Positions 38,117 to 48,578 are shown, counted from the first letter of the stretch. The stretch: DNA of 64,000 nucleotides from Pricia antarctica (GCA_011050085.1 DRGL01000024.1:1-64000), one strand, 5' to 3'. A program made the numbers and translations. Notes: a model not told the origin generated them from the sequence alone.

Positions 38117-40327
38117 TTAATTCGCTACTTCACTGAAAAATTTCAAACGGTAAAGCCGAAGTTCGTCATCTTCGTAATCGCCATCGAATTCTTCCATAGC
38201 TGCTTCGATATCATCGGTATCGGCATCTAAAAAATAGTCGTGAATTTCTTCTTGTTGCTCTTCGTCAAGCACCTCATTAATCCAATAGCTTAGGTTTAAT
38301 TTCGTACCACTATAGACAATCTGCTCCATTTCCTGAATTAGTTCAGGCATTTCGAGTCCTTTTGAAGAAGCAATATCCGTTAGTGGAAGTTTGCGGTCTA
38401 CATTTTGAATGATGTACAGCTTCAAGCCTGAATTTGCTCCCGTACTTTTGACGATAAGATCATCGGGCCTAATAATATCATTATCCTCTACATAATCGGT
38501 AATAAATGAAATAAAAGGCTTACCGTATTTTTTGGCTTTCCCTTCCCCTACTCCATGAATGGCTGTCAACTCTTCAATACTGATAGGATATTTCATAGAC
38601 ATATCTTCCAAAGAAGGGTCTTGGAATATGACGTACGGGGGGATTTTCAATTTGTGGGCTTGGACCTTACGAAGGTCCTTAAGTTGTTTCAGAAGTTTTT
38701 CATCGGTAACACCTGCTTTCGGAGCACTGACAATATCGTCGACCTTTTCCTCACTATAGGTATGGTCCCTAGTCATCATAAAGGACTCTGGGTGCTTTAA
38801 AAAAGCGGAACCCTTTTCGGTTATGCGAAGGATACCGTACTGCTCGATTTCTTTCTTTAGCATTCCTGCAACCAGTACCTGACGGATGAGTGCCATCCAG
38901 TAGCCCTTATCCTTATCAGATCCGATTCCAAAAACCGACTTTTCATTCGCCTTGTGTGAAGAGACCAATGCGTTGACCTCACCCCTAAGGGTCTTAACGA
39001 TTTCCTTGGACTTAAATTTCTCGCTAGTTTCCTTGACTACTTTTATTAGCTTAATTACATCGTCCTTGGCTTCCTGTTTTTCTTTTGGATTTTGAATATT
39101 ATCATCCATTTCAGCCCCATCACCATTAATTGCATCGAATTCTTCCCCGAAATAATGCAGCATAAATTGTCTACGGCTCATCGAAGTTTCGGCATAGGCC
39201 ACGACTTCCTGTAAGAGAGCGTTTCCGATTTCCTGCTCGGCTACCGGTTTGTTGGAAATAAATTTTTCCAATTTTTCAATGTCCTTATATGCGTAAAATG
39301 CTAGACAGTGGCCCTCGCCACCGTCCCTTCCGGCACGACCGGTTTCTTGATAGTAGCTTTCGATACTTTTTGGAATGTCATTATGAATGACGAAACGCAC
39401 ATCGGGTTTATCGATTCCCATACCAAATGCAATGGTTGCCACTACCACGTCTACATCTTCCATCAAGAACATATCTTGATATTTGGAACGTGTTTTTGCA
39501 TCAAAACCAGCGTGATAAGGTACCGCGCTCACTCCATTGACTTGTAAAATCTGAGCCAACTGTTCTACGCGCTTTCTACTAAGGCAATAAATAATACCTG
39601 ATTTTCCGGCGTTCTTTTTAACAAAGCGGATAATGTCGGAATCGACATCCGCGGTTTTTGGCCTTACCTCGTAATATAGGTTAGGGCGGTTAAAAGAAGC
39701 CTTGAAGGTTTTAGCAGATGGTATTCCTAAATTTTTTAAAATATCTTCCTGAACTTTCGGCGTTGCTGTTGCCGTAAGGGCAATTATGGGCATATCAGGA
39801 TTTAACCGGTCGACGATTGACCTCAAATTCCTGTATTCAGGCCTAAAATCATGGCCCCATTCGGAAATACAATGCGCTTCGTCAATAGCCATAAATGAGA
39901 GCGGCACGGATTTTAGAAAAGTGATATAATCCTCCTTAGTAAGGGATTCGGGCGCTACATAAAGTAGTTTGGTAATACCATCGGTAATATCCTGTTTGAC
40001 CTGTTTTACCTCGTTCTTTGTCAAAGATGAATTTAGAACATGGGCAATACCGTATTGCGACGAGATACCGCGAATGGCATCGACTTGATTCTTCATCAGT
40101 GCTATCAATGGGGAAACAACGATGGCCGTACCTTCACGAATTAGTGCCGGTAATTGGTAACACAACGATTTGCCTCCCCCAGTGGGCATGATGGCGAAGG
40201 AATTTTCACCAGCGAGGATATTTTGGATAACTTGTTCTTGCAGGCCCTTAAATTCTGAAAAACCAAAGTATTTTTTGAGAGAGGCGTGTAAATCCGTCTT
40301 GCTCAGGGCAGTAGAGTCATTTGTCAT
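38117..40327 (-). CDS. recQ: ATP-dependent DNA helicase RecQ
   Basis: A 736-residue 3'-5' helicase for recombination and fork repair. The superfamily 2 motor has Walker A IMPTGGGKSLCYQLPAL, the DEAH box AIDEAHCISEWGHDFRPEY, motif III ALTATATP, and motif VI ESYYQETGRAGRDG. The RecQ-C/winged-helix part is followed by an HRDC domain (about 520-600, LLKQLKDLRKVQAHKLKIPPYVIF) and an acidic C-terminal tail. The usual four-cysteine zinc site of RecQ is not evident in the 380-420 region, which reads AYAETSMSRRQFMLHYFGEEF. It is divergent from kdsD. Confidence 0.95.
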   Translation of the reverse strand: MTNDSTALSKTDLHASLKKYFGFSEFKGLQEQVIQNILAGENSFAIMPTGGGKSLCYQLPALIREGTAIVVSPLIALMKNQVDAIRGISSQYGIAHVLNSSLTKNEVKQVKQDITDGITKLLYVAPESLTKEDYITFLKSVPLSFMAIDEAHCISEWGHDFRPEYRNLRSIVDRLNPDMPIIALTATATPKVQEDILKNLGIPSAKTFKASFNRPNLYYEVRPKTADVDSDIIRFVKKNAGKSGIIYCLSRKRVEQLAQILQVNGVSAVPYHAGFDAKTRSKYQDMFLMEDVDVVVATIAFGMGIDKPDVRFVIHNDIPKSIESYYQETGRAGRDGGEGHCLAFYAYKDIEKLEKFISNKPVAEQEIGNALLQEVVAYAETSMSRRQFMLHYFGEEFDAINGDGAEMDDNIQNPKEKQEAKDDVIKLIKVVKETSEKFKSKEIVKTLRGEVNALVSSHKANEKSVFGIGSDKDKGYWMALIRQVLVAGMLKKEIEQYGILRITEKGSAFLKHPESFMMTRDHTYSEEKVDDIVSAPKAGVTDEKLLKQLKDLRKVQAHKLKIPPYVIFQDPSLEDMSMKYPISIEELTAIHGVGEGKAKKYGKPFISFITDYVEDNDIIRPDDLIVKSTGANSGLKLYIIQNVDRKLPLTDIASSKGLEMPELIQEMEQIVYSGTKLNLSYWINEVLDEEQQEEIHDYFLDADTDDIEAAMEEFDGDYEDDELRLYRLKFFSEVAN

Positions 40328-40605
40328 GGTTCATACTAAATATCAAAGGATTAAGATACATATTTTTTGCCGGAGGAACCTAAAATTCAATCATAATTTA
40401 TTTTTCGGGAATTGGAATTTGCTATCCTTCGGGATTACGTAATTTTGTAGCTTATGTTCGGACGTGTACCAACATCCTTAAAAATAAAAAGTTTTACCTA
40501 TTTTATTTTAGGATGGACTCATGACCGACGAAACCCAATGCACCTTTTAATCGTATACATAAACCAAGACTGTTTTTAGCAGTCCGCTTTATTAAAAGCA
40601 TCATT

Positions 40606-41571
40606 TTGACCGACACCAAAACAATTCTTGCCATAGCAGAGAAAACGATAGCCACTGAAAGTGCCGCTATCGCCAACTTATCCTCTTTGCTCAACGAAGA
40701 ATTTTCAAATGCCGTAAACTGTATTTTGGAATCTAAGGGAAGGGTCATCGTTTCCGGTATCGGAAAAAGTGCCATCATTGCCACCAAAATAGCGGCTACA
40801 TTAAATTCAACCGGAACGCCCTCCATATTTATGCACGCTGGCGATGCTATTCATGGCGACCTTGGTACCATACAAGAGAACGATGTTGTTATCTGTATTT
40901 CAAGAAGTGGCAGCACGCCCGAAATCAAGATGTTGGTGCCCTTGATAAAAAGGGGAGCGAACAAATTGATAGGAATGACTGGTAACCTCGATTCGTATCT
41001 GGCCCAACATGCAGATTTTGTGCTCAATACGTTTGTGGAAAAAGAGGCCTGTCCGAATAATCTTGCGCCTACGACCAGTACAACGGCACAGCTTGTGATG
41101 GGTGATGCCCTGGCCATATGTCTTCTAGAAATCAAAGGATTTACCAGCTCCGATTTTGCAAAATACCATCCTGGTGGGGCGTTGGGTAAACGCCTGTACT
41201 TAAAAGTATCGGACTTGGTATCCACAAATCAAAAACCGGATGTACAAAGCGATACCCCGGTAAAAAAGGTAATTGTCGAAATATCCGAAAAAATGTTAGG
41301 CGTAACCGCCGTTACCGAAAATGATGAAATTATAGGTATCATTACCGATGGTGATATTCGAAGGATGCTCAACCGGTACGATAATATCAGTGGGCTCACC
41401 GCCAGAGACATTATGACTTCCAATCCCAAAACGATATCTGTCGACCAATTGGCCATTGAGGCCCTTAAGTTAATGCAGAACAAAGGTATCTCTCAATTAT
41501 TGGGCGTAGAGGGAAAAAAATATAGCGGTGTCGTACATTTACACAATCTAATTAACGAAGGAATTATCTAA
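40606..41571 (+). CDS. kdsD: D-arabinose 5-phosphate isomerase KdsD/KpsF
   Basis: A 321-residue enzyme that makes arabinose 5-phosphate for Kdo in lipopolysaccharide. An SIS sugar-isomerase domain covers about 30-165 (GKSAIIATKIAATLNSTGTP and ISRSGSTPEIKML), and two CBS domains cover about 200-321. It begins with TTG at 40606, since no ATG fits. It is followed by tatC after 9 bp and then lptB, a conserved flavobacterial order linking outer-membrane lipid synthesis and export. Confidence 0.93.
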   Translation: MTDTKTILAIAEKTIATESAAIANLSSLLNEEFSNAVNCILESKGRVIVSGIGKSAIIATKIAATLNSTGTPSIFMHAGDAIHGDLGTIQENDVVICISRSGSTPEIKMLVPLIKRGANKLIGMTGNLDSYLAQHADFVLNTFVEKEACPNNLAPTTSTTAQLVMGDALAICLLEIKGFTSSDFAKYHPGGALGKRLYLKVSDLVSTNQKPDVQSDTPVKKVIVEISEKMLGVTAVTENDEIIGIITDGDIRRMLNRYDNISGLTARDIMTSNPKTISVDQLAIEALKLMQNKGISQLLGVEGKKYSGVVHLHNLINEGII

Positions 41572-41580
41572 GTAAGCGCA

Positions 41581-42432
41581 ATGGCAAAAACCAATACCAA
41601 GTCCCCGGACGAAATGTCGTTTCTTGATCATTTGGAAGAACTGCGATGGCACCTGATCAGATCGGTCTTAGCAGTAGTAATTTTAGGAACTGTTGCCTTC
41701 GTATTTAGTAGGTTCGTTTTCGATGTTATCATTTTTGGACCTTCGCGGATGGATTTTCCCACCTATCGATTCTTTTGCGATGTCGCAACTTCTTTTGGGT
41801 TTGACTCCGCCTTTTGTAAAGACGAACTTCCATTCACTATTCAAAGTAGAACGATGGGCGGACAGTTCTCCGCCGACATCTGGACCTCCATTTACGTCGG
41901 ATTTATCATAGCCTTTCCCTATGTGCTCTATGAACTCTGGAAATTTATCAGTCCTGGGCTACATCCAAAAGAAAGACAGCACTCGCGTGGATTTATATTT
42001 ATTGCCTCGCTTCTCTTTTTCATGGGGGTACTCTTTGGCTACTATGTTGTCGCCCCGCTATCCATCAACTTTTTGGGGACTTACCAAGTCAGTGAAGTCG
42101 TACTCAATGAATTTGATCTTGACTCCTATATTAGTACGGTAAGGGCAGCGGTTATAGCATGTGGCGTACTTTTTGAATTGCCGATAATCATTTACTTTCT
42201 CACCAAAGTCGGTATTGTCACCCCAGAAATACTCAAGCAATATCGAAAAATTGCCTTAGTGGTCGTATTGATTTTATCAGCGGTTATTACACCTCCAGAT
42301 GTTGCCAGTCAGATTATCGTAGCCGTTCCAGTACTCTTTCTATATCAGGTAAGTATTTATATTTCGGCAATGGTCTTGAAACGGGAAGCAAAAAGGGAAG
42401 CTCGGGAGAAAGGAAAAGCGGTACGAAAATAA
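41581..42432 (+). CDS. tatC: Twin-arginine translocase subunit TatC
   Basis: A 283-residue membrane protein with six helices that forms the Tat signal-peptide receptor. The N-terminal signature is MSFLDHLEELRWHLIRS, and the FEL/PIII motif region is FELPIIIYFLTKVGIV. A larger periplasmic loop follows the first helix, as usual in Bacteroidota. No TatA/B lies nearby. A Tat client with RRKFM is encoded at 36921. It is in an operon with kdsD. Confidence 0.95.
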   Translation: MAKTNTKSPDEMSFLDHLEELRWHLIRSVLAVVILGTVAFVFSRFVFDVIIFGPSRMDFPTYRFFCDVATSFGFDSAFCKDELPFTIQSRTMGGQFSADIWTSIYVGFIIAFPYVLYELWKFISPGLHPKERQHSRGFIFIASLLFFMGVLFGYYVVAPLSINFLGTYQVSEVVLNEFDLDSYISTVRAAVIACGVLFELPIIIYFLTKVGIVTPEILKQYRKIALVVVLILSAVITPPDVASQIIVAVPVLFLYQVSIYISAMVLKREAKREAREKGKAVRK

Positions 42433-42558
42433 TCAGTTAAGACGAAGATTATTTTAGAAACAAGTAAACGGGTACATTTCCTTCTATTTGTGATCTAGAC
42501 TTACAAGCTGGGAATAGCACTTAGTAGGTAAGAAACAATTGAACCTTGAACATTGCCA

Positions 42559-43299
42559 ATGAAATTGAGAGCCGAAAATATCATGAAATCCTATCGAGGG
42601 CGTAGAGTCGTCAAGGGAATTTCCTTGGAAGTCAATCAGGGGGAAATTATTGGCCTGTTAGGTCCGAATGGCGCTGGAAAAACAACTTCATTTTACATGA
42701 TTGTGGGTCTGATAAAACCCAACGGCGGTAATATTTATTTGGATGGTACCGATATCACAAAATTCCCCATGTACAAAAGGGCGCAAAACGGTATCGGCTA
42801 TTTGGCTCAAGAAGCCTCGGTATTTAGAAAACTCAGTATCGAAAAGAATATCTTAAGCGTATTGCAGCTGACAAAGCTGAGTAAAAAGGAACAATTGATG
42901 AAGATGGAAGAACTCATAGAAGAGTTCGGTCTTGGTCATATTCGAAAAAGTCGCGGAGATCTTCTTTCAGGGGGTGAACGCAGACGTACGGAAATCGCAC
43001 GTGCTTTGGCAACAGACCCTAAATTTATACTTTTAGATGAACCATTTGCAGGAGTCGATCCCGTTGCGGTCGAAGATATTCAACGTATTGTCGCCCAATT
43101 AAAAGATAAAAACATCGGCATTCTCATTACAGATCACAACGTACAGGAGACCTTGGCCATTACCGAACGTTCATATCTCATGTTCGAGGGTGGTATTTTA
43201 AAATCGGGCATACCCGAAGATTTAGCGGCCGATGAAATGGTACGAAAGGTGTATTTGGGCAAAAATTTTGAGCTCCGAAAGAAAAGGTTGGATTTTTAG
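42559..43299 (+). CDS. lptB: LPS export ABC ATPase LptB
   Basis: A 246-residue ATPase that powers lipopolysaccharide extraction by LptFG. Walker A is [12 protein letters not shown], the signature is [16 protein letters not shown], and Walker B is [13 protein letters not shown], followed by the LptB-typical [11 protein letters not shown]. The frame opens with TTG at 42553, but the ATG at 42559 is the better start. It lies 126 bp after tatC. Confidence 0.94.
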   Translation: MKLRAENIMKSYRGRRVVKGISLEVNQGEIIGLLGPNGAGKTTSFYMIVGLIKPNGGNIYLDGTDITKFPMYKRAQNGIGYLAQEASVFRKLSIEKNILSVLQLTKLSKKEQLMKMEELIEEFGLGHIRKSRGDLLSGGERRRTEIARALATDPKFILLDEPFAGVDPVAVEDIQRIVAQLKDKNIGILITDHNVQETLAITERSYLMFEGGILKSGIPEDLAADEMVRKVYLGKNFELRKKRLDF

Positions 43300-43611
43300 A
43301 ATTACAGCTTAAAATAGTTCTAATTTCTTCAGAAAATACTCTTCATACATTTCTAGTACGAATACATTATAGAAATTCAGTACATATCACAGTACAATTT
43401 GTCTCTATTATTTATCCAAAGGATAACTAAACGCGTTTACAATTTCAAAAAAAATTGATCTCAACAATTCTTTCCTAAATCGCTATTTCTTGAAATAGGG
43501 CCTATAATTCTTCCCGCCCTTTCAAATATAAAATTACATCTACCGGACCTGAACTCTAAAAGCGTTACTTATCCCTTTTTTCTTGAAACTATATCGCTTC
43601 TACTAAAATAA
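43300..43611. other. Convergent intergenic region
   Basis: 312 bp between lptB and pssA, AT-rich. No ORF, strong hairpin or repeat was found. Confidence 0.4.
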
Positions 43612-44370
43612 TTATGTTTTACTAGTTCCTAATTGAGCGGCCACCGAACTCAGAACGTAGAAAATAATTATGATGGGTACCGCTAAAAATTTTAATGTGG
43701 CCAATAGTACCAAACTCACTATGATAAAAATGTAGCGTAGCGCATTATCCTTAAAGCCCCAGTTTTTAAACTTGAGTGCAAAAAGTTCAATTTTAGCATT
43801 CAAGATATAGGTGCTTAGTAGGGTCAAAGCAATCAAAAACCATTGATTTAAAATGATTCCGTTCAAAACATCATTGTTTTGGTAAAGTAGTATAAGTGGT
43901 AATGAAAGTATCAGCAGTGCATTCGCAGGCGTTGGTAACCCTATAAAAGAAGAGGTTTGATTCTCGTCTATATTGAATTTCGCCAAGCGATAGGCAGAGG
44001 AAAGCGTAATCAAAAATCCGACTAAAGGTAATGGGTGAAAAATCATTGACAATCCATATTCAGAACTATCATAGCCCAACATATCCCCAGCATTCCATCC
44101 TCCCATCATTGACATGCCCAGCAATTGAAACATAACGATACCTGGCACCAATCCGCTAGTAATTACATCTGCCAGCGAATCAAGTTGCAGACCTAATTCA
44201 CTTTTCACATTGAGTGCTCGAGCCGCCAAGCCGTCGAAGAAATCAAAAAATATCCCTAAAAAAACAAAAAGGGCGGCCAGCTCCAACCGGTTCAAAACGG
44301 CGAATACCGCTGCGATGCAGCCGCAAAATACGTTGAGCAGCGTAATCAAATTTGGGATATGTCTTTTCAT
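43612..44370 (-). CDS. pssA: CDP-diacylglycerol-serine O-phosphatidyltransferase
   Basis: A 252-residue membrane enzyme that makes phosphatidylserine from CDP-diacylglycerol and serine. The CDP-alcohol phosphotransferase motif D-G-x2-A-R-x8-G-x3-D-x3-D is complete (Asp46, Gly47, Ala50, Arg51, Gly60, Asp64, Asp68). About eight hydrophobic segments follow. The start MKRHIPNLITLLNVFCGC is typical of PssA. It is convergent with lptB and divergent from the DUF4105 gene. Confidence 0.93.
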   Translation of the reverse strand: MKRHIPNLITLLNVFCGCIAAVFAVLNRLELAALFVFLGIFFDFFDGLAARALNVKSELGLQLDSLADVITSGLVPGIVMFQLLGMSMMGGWNAGDMLGYDSSEYGLSMIFHPLPLVGFLITLSSAYRLAKFNIDENQTSSFIGLPTPANALLILSLPLILLYQNNDVLNGIILNQWFLIALTLLSTYILNAKIELFALKFKNWGFKDNALRYIFIIVSLVLLATLKFLAVPIIIIFYVLSSVAAQLGTSKT

Positions 44371-44482
44371 TGGAAAGCAATATAGGTGAGGTTACCGGTC
44401 AAAAATAATACAATTTCCCTTGAATCATGCCAGCCCATAAATTATTCGGATATTTGCCCAATATAATTTTTCAAGGATTTCC

Positions 44483-45664
44483 ATGCAATTGAGAAACATC
44501 ATATTTGTTTTATTTCTCGCCATTTCAATGCTCGGTCAGGCTCAGAATGTAGAACTTTCACCACTATCCGAAATCAGCGTTATTACTGCGGGTTCGGGTA
44601 ACGAACTGTATTCAAGCTTTGGCCATAGTGCCCTTCGGGTAAAAGATCCCACGTTGGGCATCGACGCTGTTTACAATTACGGAATGTTCGATTTTACAAC
44701 GCCTAATTTCTATACGAAATTCACGCAGGGTAAATTGGATTACACCCTGGCTCGGCAACGTTATCCCTATTTTTTAATGGGCTATAAAGAAGAGAAGCGT
44801 TGGGTAAAGGAACAGAAACTGGATCTGACCTTATCGCAACGTAAAGCACTCTTTCAATTTCTCGAAACCAATTATCTACCCGAAAATCGAGACTATAAAT
44901 ACGATTTCTTCTACAACAACTGTGCAACTAAAATTTGGGATGTTCTTAAAGAGGTATACGGTGATGACCTCGTTCTAGATGAAAATTATATTAGCAAACG
45001 GTATACACACCGTCAGCTTATACATCAAAATGTACCGACCAACTCGTGGTCCGGTTTCGGAATAGACTTGGCTCTAGGTTCCGTAATTGACCGTACGGCC
45101 ACACCCAAGGAGCATATGTTTCTACCGTCGTATATTATGAAACAAATGGGAAAGGCGCAATTAGGATCAAAACCTATAGCGAGCGCCGAATCGAATATTT
45201 TAAATTTTGACCACGTCGATAACCATCCACCATTTTTACTGTCCCCTGTATTTATATTAGGTGTTCTCCTAATATGGATATTGATACTTACCTATCTCGA
45301 CTTTAAGTCCAATGTAAGAAGACGATGGCTCGACTTTTTACTACTATTTGCAACAGGTTTTGCCGGTGTGGTAATGATTTTCTTATGGTTTTTTACAGAT
45401 CATACCGCGACCGCGGGCAATCTTAATATTTTATGGGCTTTTCCGCTCAATTTGATCGTTGCCTTTATTGCCGTACAGAAAAAAGGACCGAATTGGGTGG
45501 CCAGATATGCCCTCTTTTTATTGGTATTACTCGTTCTTACCCCAGTATTGTGGCTATTTGGGTTTCAAGTTTTCTCGCCAGTTTTGATTTTGGTATGGTT
45601 GGCACTTGGGGTACGATACTTCTTTTTGTTCTGGTCGTATCAAACCCCAAAATTACAAAGATAA
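44483..45664 (+). CDS. DUF4105 (Lnb-like) membrane protein
   Basis: A 393-residue protein. A signal peptide (about 1-20, ending LGQAQ) leads into a periplasmic DUF4105/Lnb N-terminal-like domain (about 30-180), with GNELYSSFGHSALRV and YKYDFFYNNCATKIWDVL, where the His and Cys resemble an NlpC/P60-type catalytic pair. Five transmembrane segments follow (about 255-275, 285-305, 312-330, 345-362, 365-385). This layout is common and conserved in flavobacteria. The substrate is unknown. Confidence 0.85.
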   Translation: MQLRNIIFVLFLAISMLGQAQNVELSPLSEISVITAGSGNELYSSFGHSALRVKDPTLGIDAVYNYGMFDFTTPNFYTKFTQGKLDYTLARQRYPYFLMGYKEEKRWVKEQKLDLTLSQRKALFQFLETNYLPENRDYKYDFFYNNCATKIWDVLKEVYGDDLVLDENYISKRYTHRQLIHQNVPTNSWSGFGIDLALGSVIDRTATPKEHMFLPSYIMKQMGKAQLGSKPIASAESNILNFDHVDNHPPFLLSPVFILGVLLIWILILTYLDFKSNVRRRWLDFLLLFATGFAGVVMIFLWFFTDHTATAGNLNILWAFPLNLIVAFIAVQKKGPNWVARYALFLLVLLVLTPVLWLFGFQVFSPVLILVWLALGVRYFFLFWSYQTPKLQR

Positions 45665-45897
45665 GCCTTTCACGAAATGATATGAATTGTGACATACAAA
45701 CAAGAACTTAAATACCATGAAGTCAATGGCAATTTCCGTCATACCATGCCAGTACAAAAAATCTGGATTTTTAAAAAGTGGGTCAAGGAAAATATAAGGG
45801 TGTTTAGCTTCACTTCGAAAAATTTAAATTACAAATCAACAAAAATACATACCTGTCCGCCGTCGGACGAGGTTTTAACTGTAATCGCAAACTATAA

Positions 45898-47778
45898 ATG
45901 AATCTTCTTTCCGTAGAAAATATTTCCAAATCATTCGGTGAACTCGTGCTGTTCAAAGACCTATCCTTTGGTATCAACCAAGGCCAAAAAATTGCCTTAA
46001 TTGCCAAAAACGGTACGGGCAAAACATCAATTCTCAACATCATGTCCGGTGCTGATTCTCCCGATAGCGGCCAAGTCAATTATCGTAAAGGGATTAGGAT
46101 GTCCTTTTTAGAGCAAGAACCTGAACTAGATCCGAATCTAACAGTTGAAGAAACTATATTTGCCTCGGATAATGAAATACTGAAGGTCATTCATGCGTAC
46201 GAAAAAGCCTTAGAAAATCCGGAAGACGCCGACGCCTATCAATCCGCCTTCGAAGGAATGGAGCGCTTCAATGCATGGGATTTTGAAACACTTTACAAAC
46301 AAATCCTTTTCAAATTAAAACTCGAAGACCTCAACGCTAATGTAGGAAAGCTTTCCGGGGGCCAGAAAAAGCGCCTGTCCCTTGCAAACGCCATTATCAA
46401 CAAGCCAGATCTATTGGTTCTCGATGAGCCTACTAACCATTTGGACCTTGAGATGATCGAATGGTTGGAGGAGTATTTCGCCAAAGAAAACATGACCTTG
46501 TTTATGGTGACCCACGACCGGTTTTTTTTAGAACGGGTCTGCAATGAGATTATCGAACTAGATAACGGTCAGCTTTACCCTTATAAGGGCAACTACAGCT
46601 ACTACTTAGAGAAAAAGGAAGCCCGTATCGAACAGGAAGTTGCCGAACAACACAAGTCGGAACAGCTTTTTAAGAAAGAATTGACCTGGATGCGCAAGCA
46701 GCCGAAAGCACGTACCACAAAGTCTAAATCCCGCATCGACGATTTTCAGCAGATAAAGGAAAAGGCTAGCCAACGCCGCAAAGAGCATGAGGTACAGTTG
46801 GAAATCAATATGGAACGTGTCGGGAGCAAAATTCTCGAACTGCATAAAATATCAAAATCGTACCCCGACAAACCGATTCTTGATAAATTTGAGTACACTT
46901 TTACCAAAGGCGAACGCATTGGCGTTATTGGCAAGAACGGTACGGGCAAGACCACATTTCTGAATATTCTTACGGGTAGTGATGAGCCCGATGGTGGAAA
47001 GGTCGTCGTAGGGGAAACCACAAAATTCGGATATTATACCCAAGCGGGAATCGAGATCAAGCCTGGTCAAAAGGTTATTGACGTCATCCGCGATGTTGGC
47101 GACTTTATTCCTTTGAAAAAAGGACGTCAAATTTCTGCCCAACAACTTTTGGAGCGTTTTCTGTTCGACCGTAAAAAACAGTACGATTTCGTGGAAAAAC
47201 TGAGCGGGGGCGAACGCAAGCGATTGTACCTGTGTCGTGTACTCATTCAAAATCCAAATTTTTTAATATTGGATGAACCTACCAACGACCTTGATATCGT
47301 AACGCTGAATGTTCTGGAAAGTTTTCTTTTGGATTTTCCAGGATGTCTTATCGTAGTTTCACACGACCGTTATTTTATGGATAAGATCGTAGATCATCTC
47401 TTCGTTTTTAGAGGTGATGCCGAGGTGGAGGATTTCCCTGGAAACTACTCCGATTACCGTGCCTATGAAGATAGCAAGATCGTCGAAGAACGTAAGGAGA
47501 AATTAGCTGATAAGTCCGATAATGCCAATTCAGCTGACTCAAAGCCCACTCCTTCTAAAGCCAAGCTTACGTATTTAGAGCAAAAGGAGCACAAAAATTT
47601 AGAAAAAGAGATTCAAAAGTTAGAAAAGAAAAAAATAGCCGCACAGCAAAAGTTCGCCGATCCCGAACTATCGGGCGATGATATTGATGCGTTATCAAAA
47701 GAATTACAACAGGTCTTAGATGCCATCGAAACTAAAACGGAGCGCTGGTTCGAGCTATCGGCAATACTCGAGGAATAA
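45898..47778 (+). CDS. ABC-F family ATPase (Uup-like)
   Basis: A 626-residue soluble twin-ATPase without membrane segments. Walker A motifs are LIAKNGTGKTSIL and GVIGKNGTGKTTFL, signatures are KLSGGQKKRLSLA and KLSGGERKRLYL, and Walker B motifs are LLVLDEPTNHLDLEMI and FLILDEPTNDLDIVTL. The interdomain linker (about 235-320) is rich in K/R. A C-terminal coiled coil (about 555-626) places it with Uup-type ABC-F proteins, which act on ribosomes or DNA-related quality control. Expression context gives no more detail. Confidence 0.92.
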   Translation: MNLLSVENISKSFGELVLFKDLSFGINQGQKIALIAKNGTGKTSILNIMSGADSPDSGQVNYRKGIRMSFLEQEPELDPNLTVEETIFASDNEILKVIHAYEKALENPEDADAYQSAFEGMERFNAWDFETLYKQILFKLKLEDLNANVGKLSGGQKKRLSLANAIINKPDLLVLDEPTNHLDLEMIEWLEEYFAKENMTLFMVTHDRFFLERVCNEIIELDNGQLYPYKGNYSYYLEKKEARIEQEVAEQHKSEQLFKKELTWMRKQPKARTTKSKSRIDDFQQIKEKASQRRKEHEVQLEINMERVGSKILELHKISKSYPDKPILDKFEYTFTKGERIGVIGKNGTGKTTFLNILTGSDEPDGGKVVVGETTKFGYYTQAGIEIKPGQKVIDVIRDVGDFIPLKKGRQISAQQLLERFLFDRKKQYDFVEKLSGGERKRLYLCRVLIQNPNFLILDEPTNDLDIVTLNVLESFLLDFPGCLIVVSHDRYFMDKIVDHLFVFRGDAEVEDFPGNYSDYRAYEDSKIVEERKEKLADKSDNANSADSKPTPSKAKLTYLEQKEHKNLEKEIQKLEKKKIAAQQKFADPELSGDDIDALSKELQQVLDAIETKTERWFELSAILEE

Positions 47779-48032
47779 AAGGGAGTTTTTAGAAAAAAGA
47801 ATACTCCTAAATTAGGTAGATGTTAAGCAAGTTGGAAGTCCAAAGCTACTTTTTTAGATATACCAAAAAGTAATTATTAAAAATTCTAAGGGTGATACAG
47901 CCCAAGTGTAGCTGAACGGTTTCACTACGGTTTAGCTAACACAGAAGAAATTTGTGCAATTTCTAGATGTAGGTTTGACTCTGTCTACTTTATAATTTTC
48001 TATGATAGAGTTGCTATTATTGATGTATCTAA

Positions 48033-48060
48033 TAGTTAGGCCCACAACTAGTTAGGCCCA
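48033..48060 (+). repeat. Direct repeat of 12 bp
   Basis: TAGTTAGGCCCA occurs at 48033-48044 and 48049-48060, with a 4-bp spacer, 14 bp before the TTG start of the following gene. It could be a binding site for a regulator with tandem contacts, or a small duplication. Confidence 0.5.
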
Positions 48061-48074
48061 AAACAAAAAATTTC

Positions 48075-48578
48075 TTGAGAAACTTACGGTATCACATACA
48101 ATTTTTACTATCTGCTACCAACCAACACGGTGTACATTCACCCTTTATATATACCTATGTCACGCAATGCCTGTACGTTCGTAAAACGTATGTCCGAAAA
48201 AAATCCGAAAACATCCTTTTAAAGAGTATTGGCTATTTCGAAGCGAAAAGAGTTTGGATTCCCTCCGTAAACAATGGTTTACAAGAAAGTATACAGCGTG
48301 AATTTCCAATGGTTACGTTTGATCACGGACCCTACGACATCCTATATCTAGACTTACACGAAGCAGTAAAACTATTGAACGATACATCCGAAGAACATAA
48401 AGTACACAACGATACCGTACTCCTTATCTATACTGTACGTGACAAGCCATCCTTGGTATCGTTATGGGAAAAAATCAAGAACCACCATGAGGTTAGGGTA
48501 ACGGTAGATTTGTTTTACTGCGCTGGGGTGTTTTTTCGAAAAGAGCAAGCAAAGCAGCATTTCAAGATTCGCACCTGA
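48075..48578 (+). CDS. Shortened methyltransferase-like protein of flavobacterial type
   Basis: The frame is 167 residues from a TTG at 48075. The N terminus (FLLSATNQHGVHSPFIYTYV) is the opening of a flavobacterial class I SAM methyltransferase-like family. The glycine-rich SAM-binding loop expected next is missing: the chain goes from KKSENILLKSIGYFEAKRV straight to YDILYLDLHEAVKLL and the C-terminal DLFYCAGVFFRKEQAKQHF. The middle part of the domain thus seems deleted without a frameshift. It is unlikely to be an active methyltransferase. It overlaps nothing and is followed by two small genes. Confidence 0.65.
   Translation: MRNLRYHIQFLLSATNQHGVHSPFIYTYVTQCLYVRKTYVRKKSENILLKSIGYFEAKRVWIPSVNNGLQESIQREFPMVTFDHGPYDILYLDLHEAVKLLNDTSEEHKVHNDTVLLIYTVRDKPSLVSLWEKIKNHHEVRVTVDLFYCAGVFFRKEQAKQHFKIRT

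Noticed and set aside
45689-45901. A 70-codon frame before the ABC-F gene
   Set aside because: No recognisable protein features; it runs through the ABC-F leader and overlaps its start codon.
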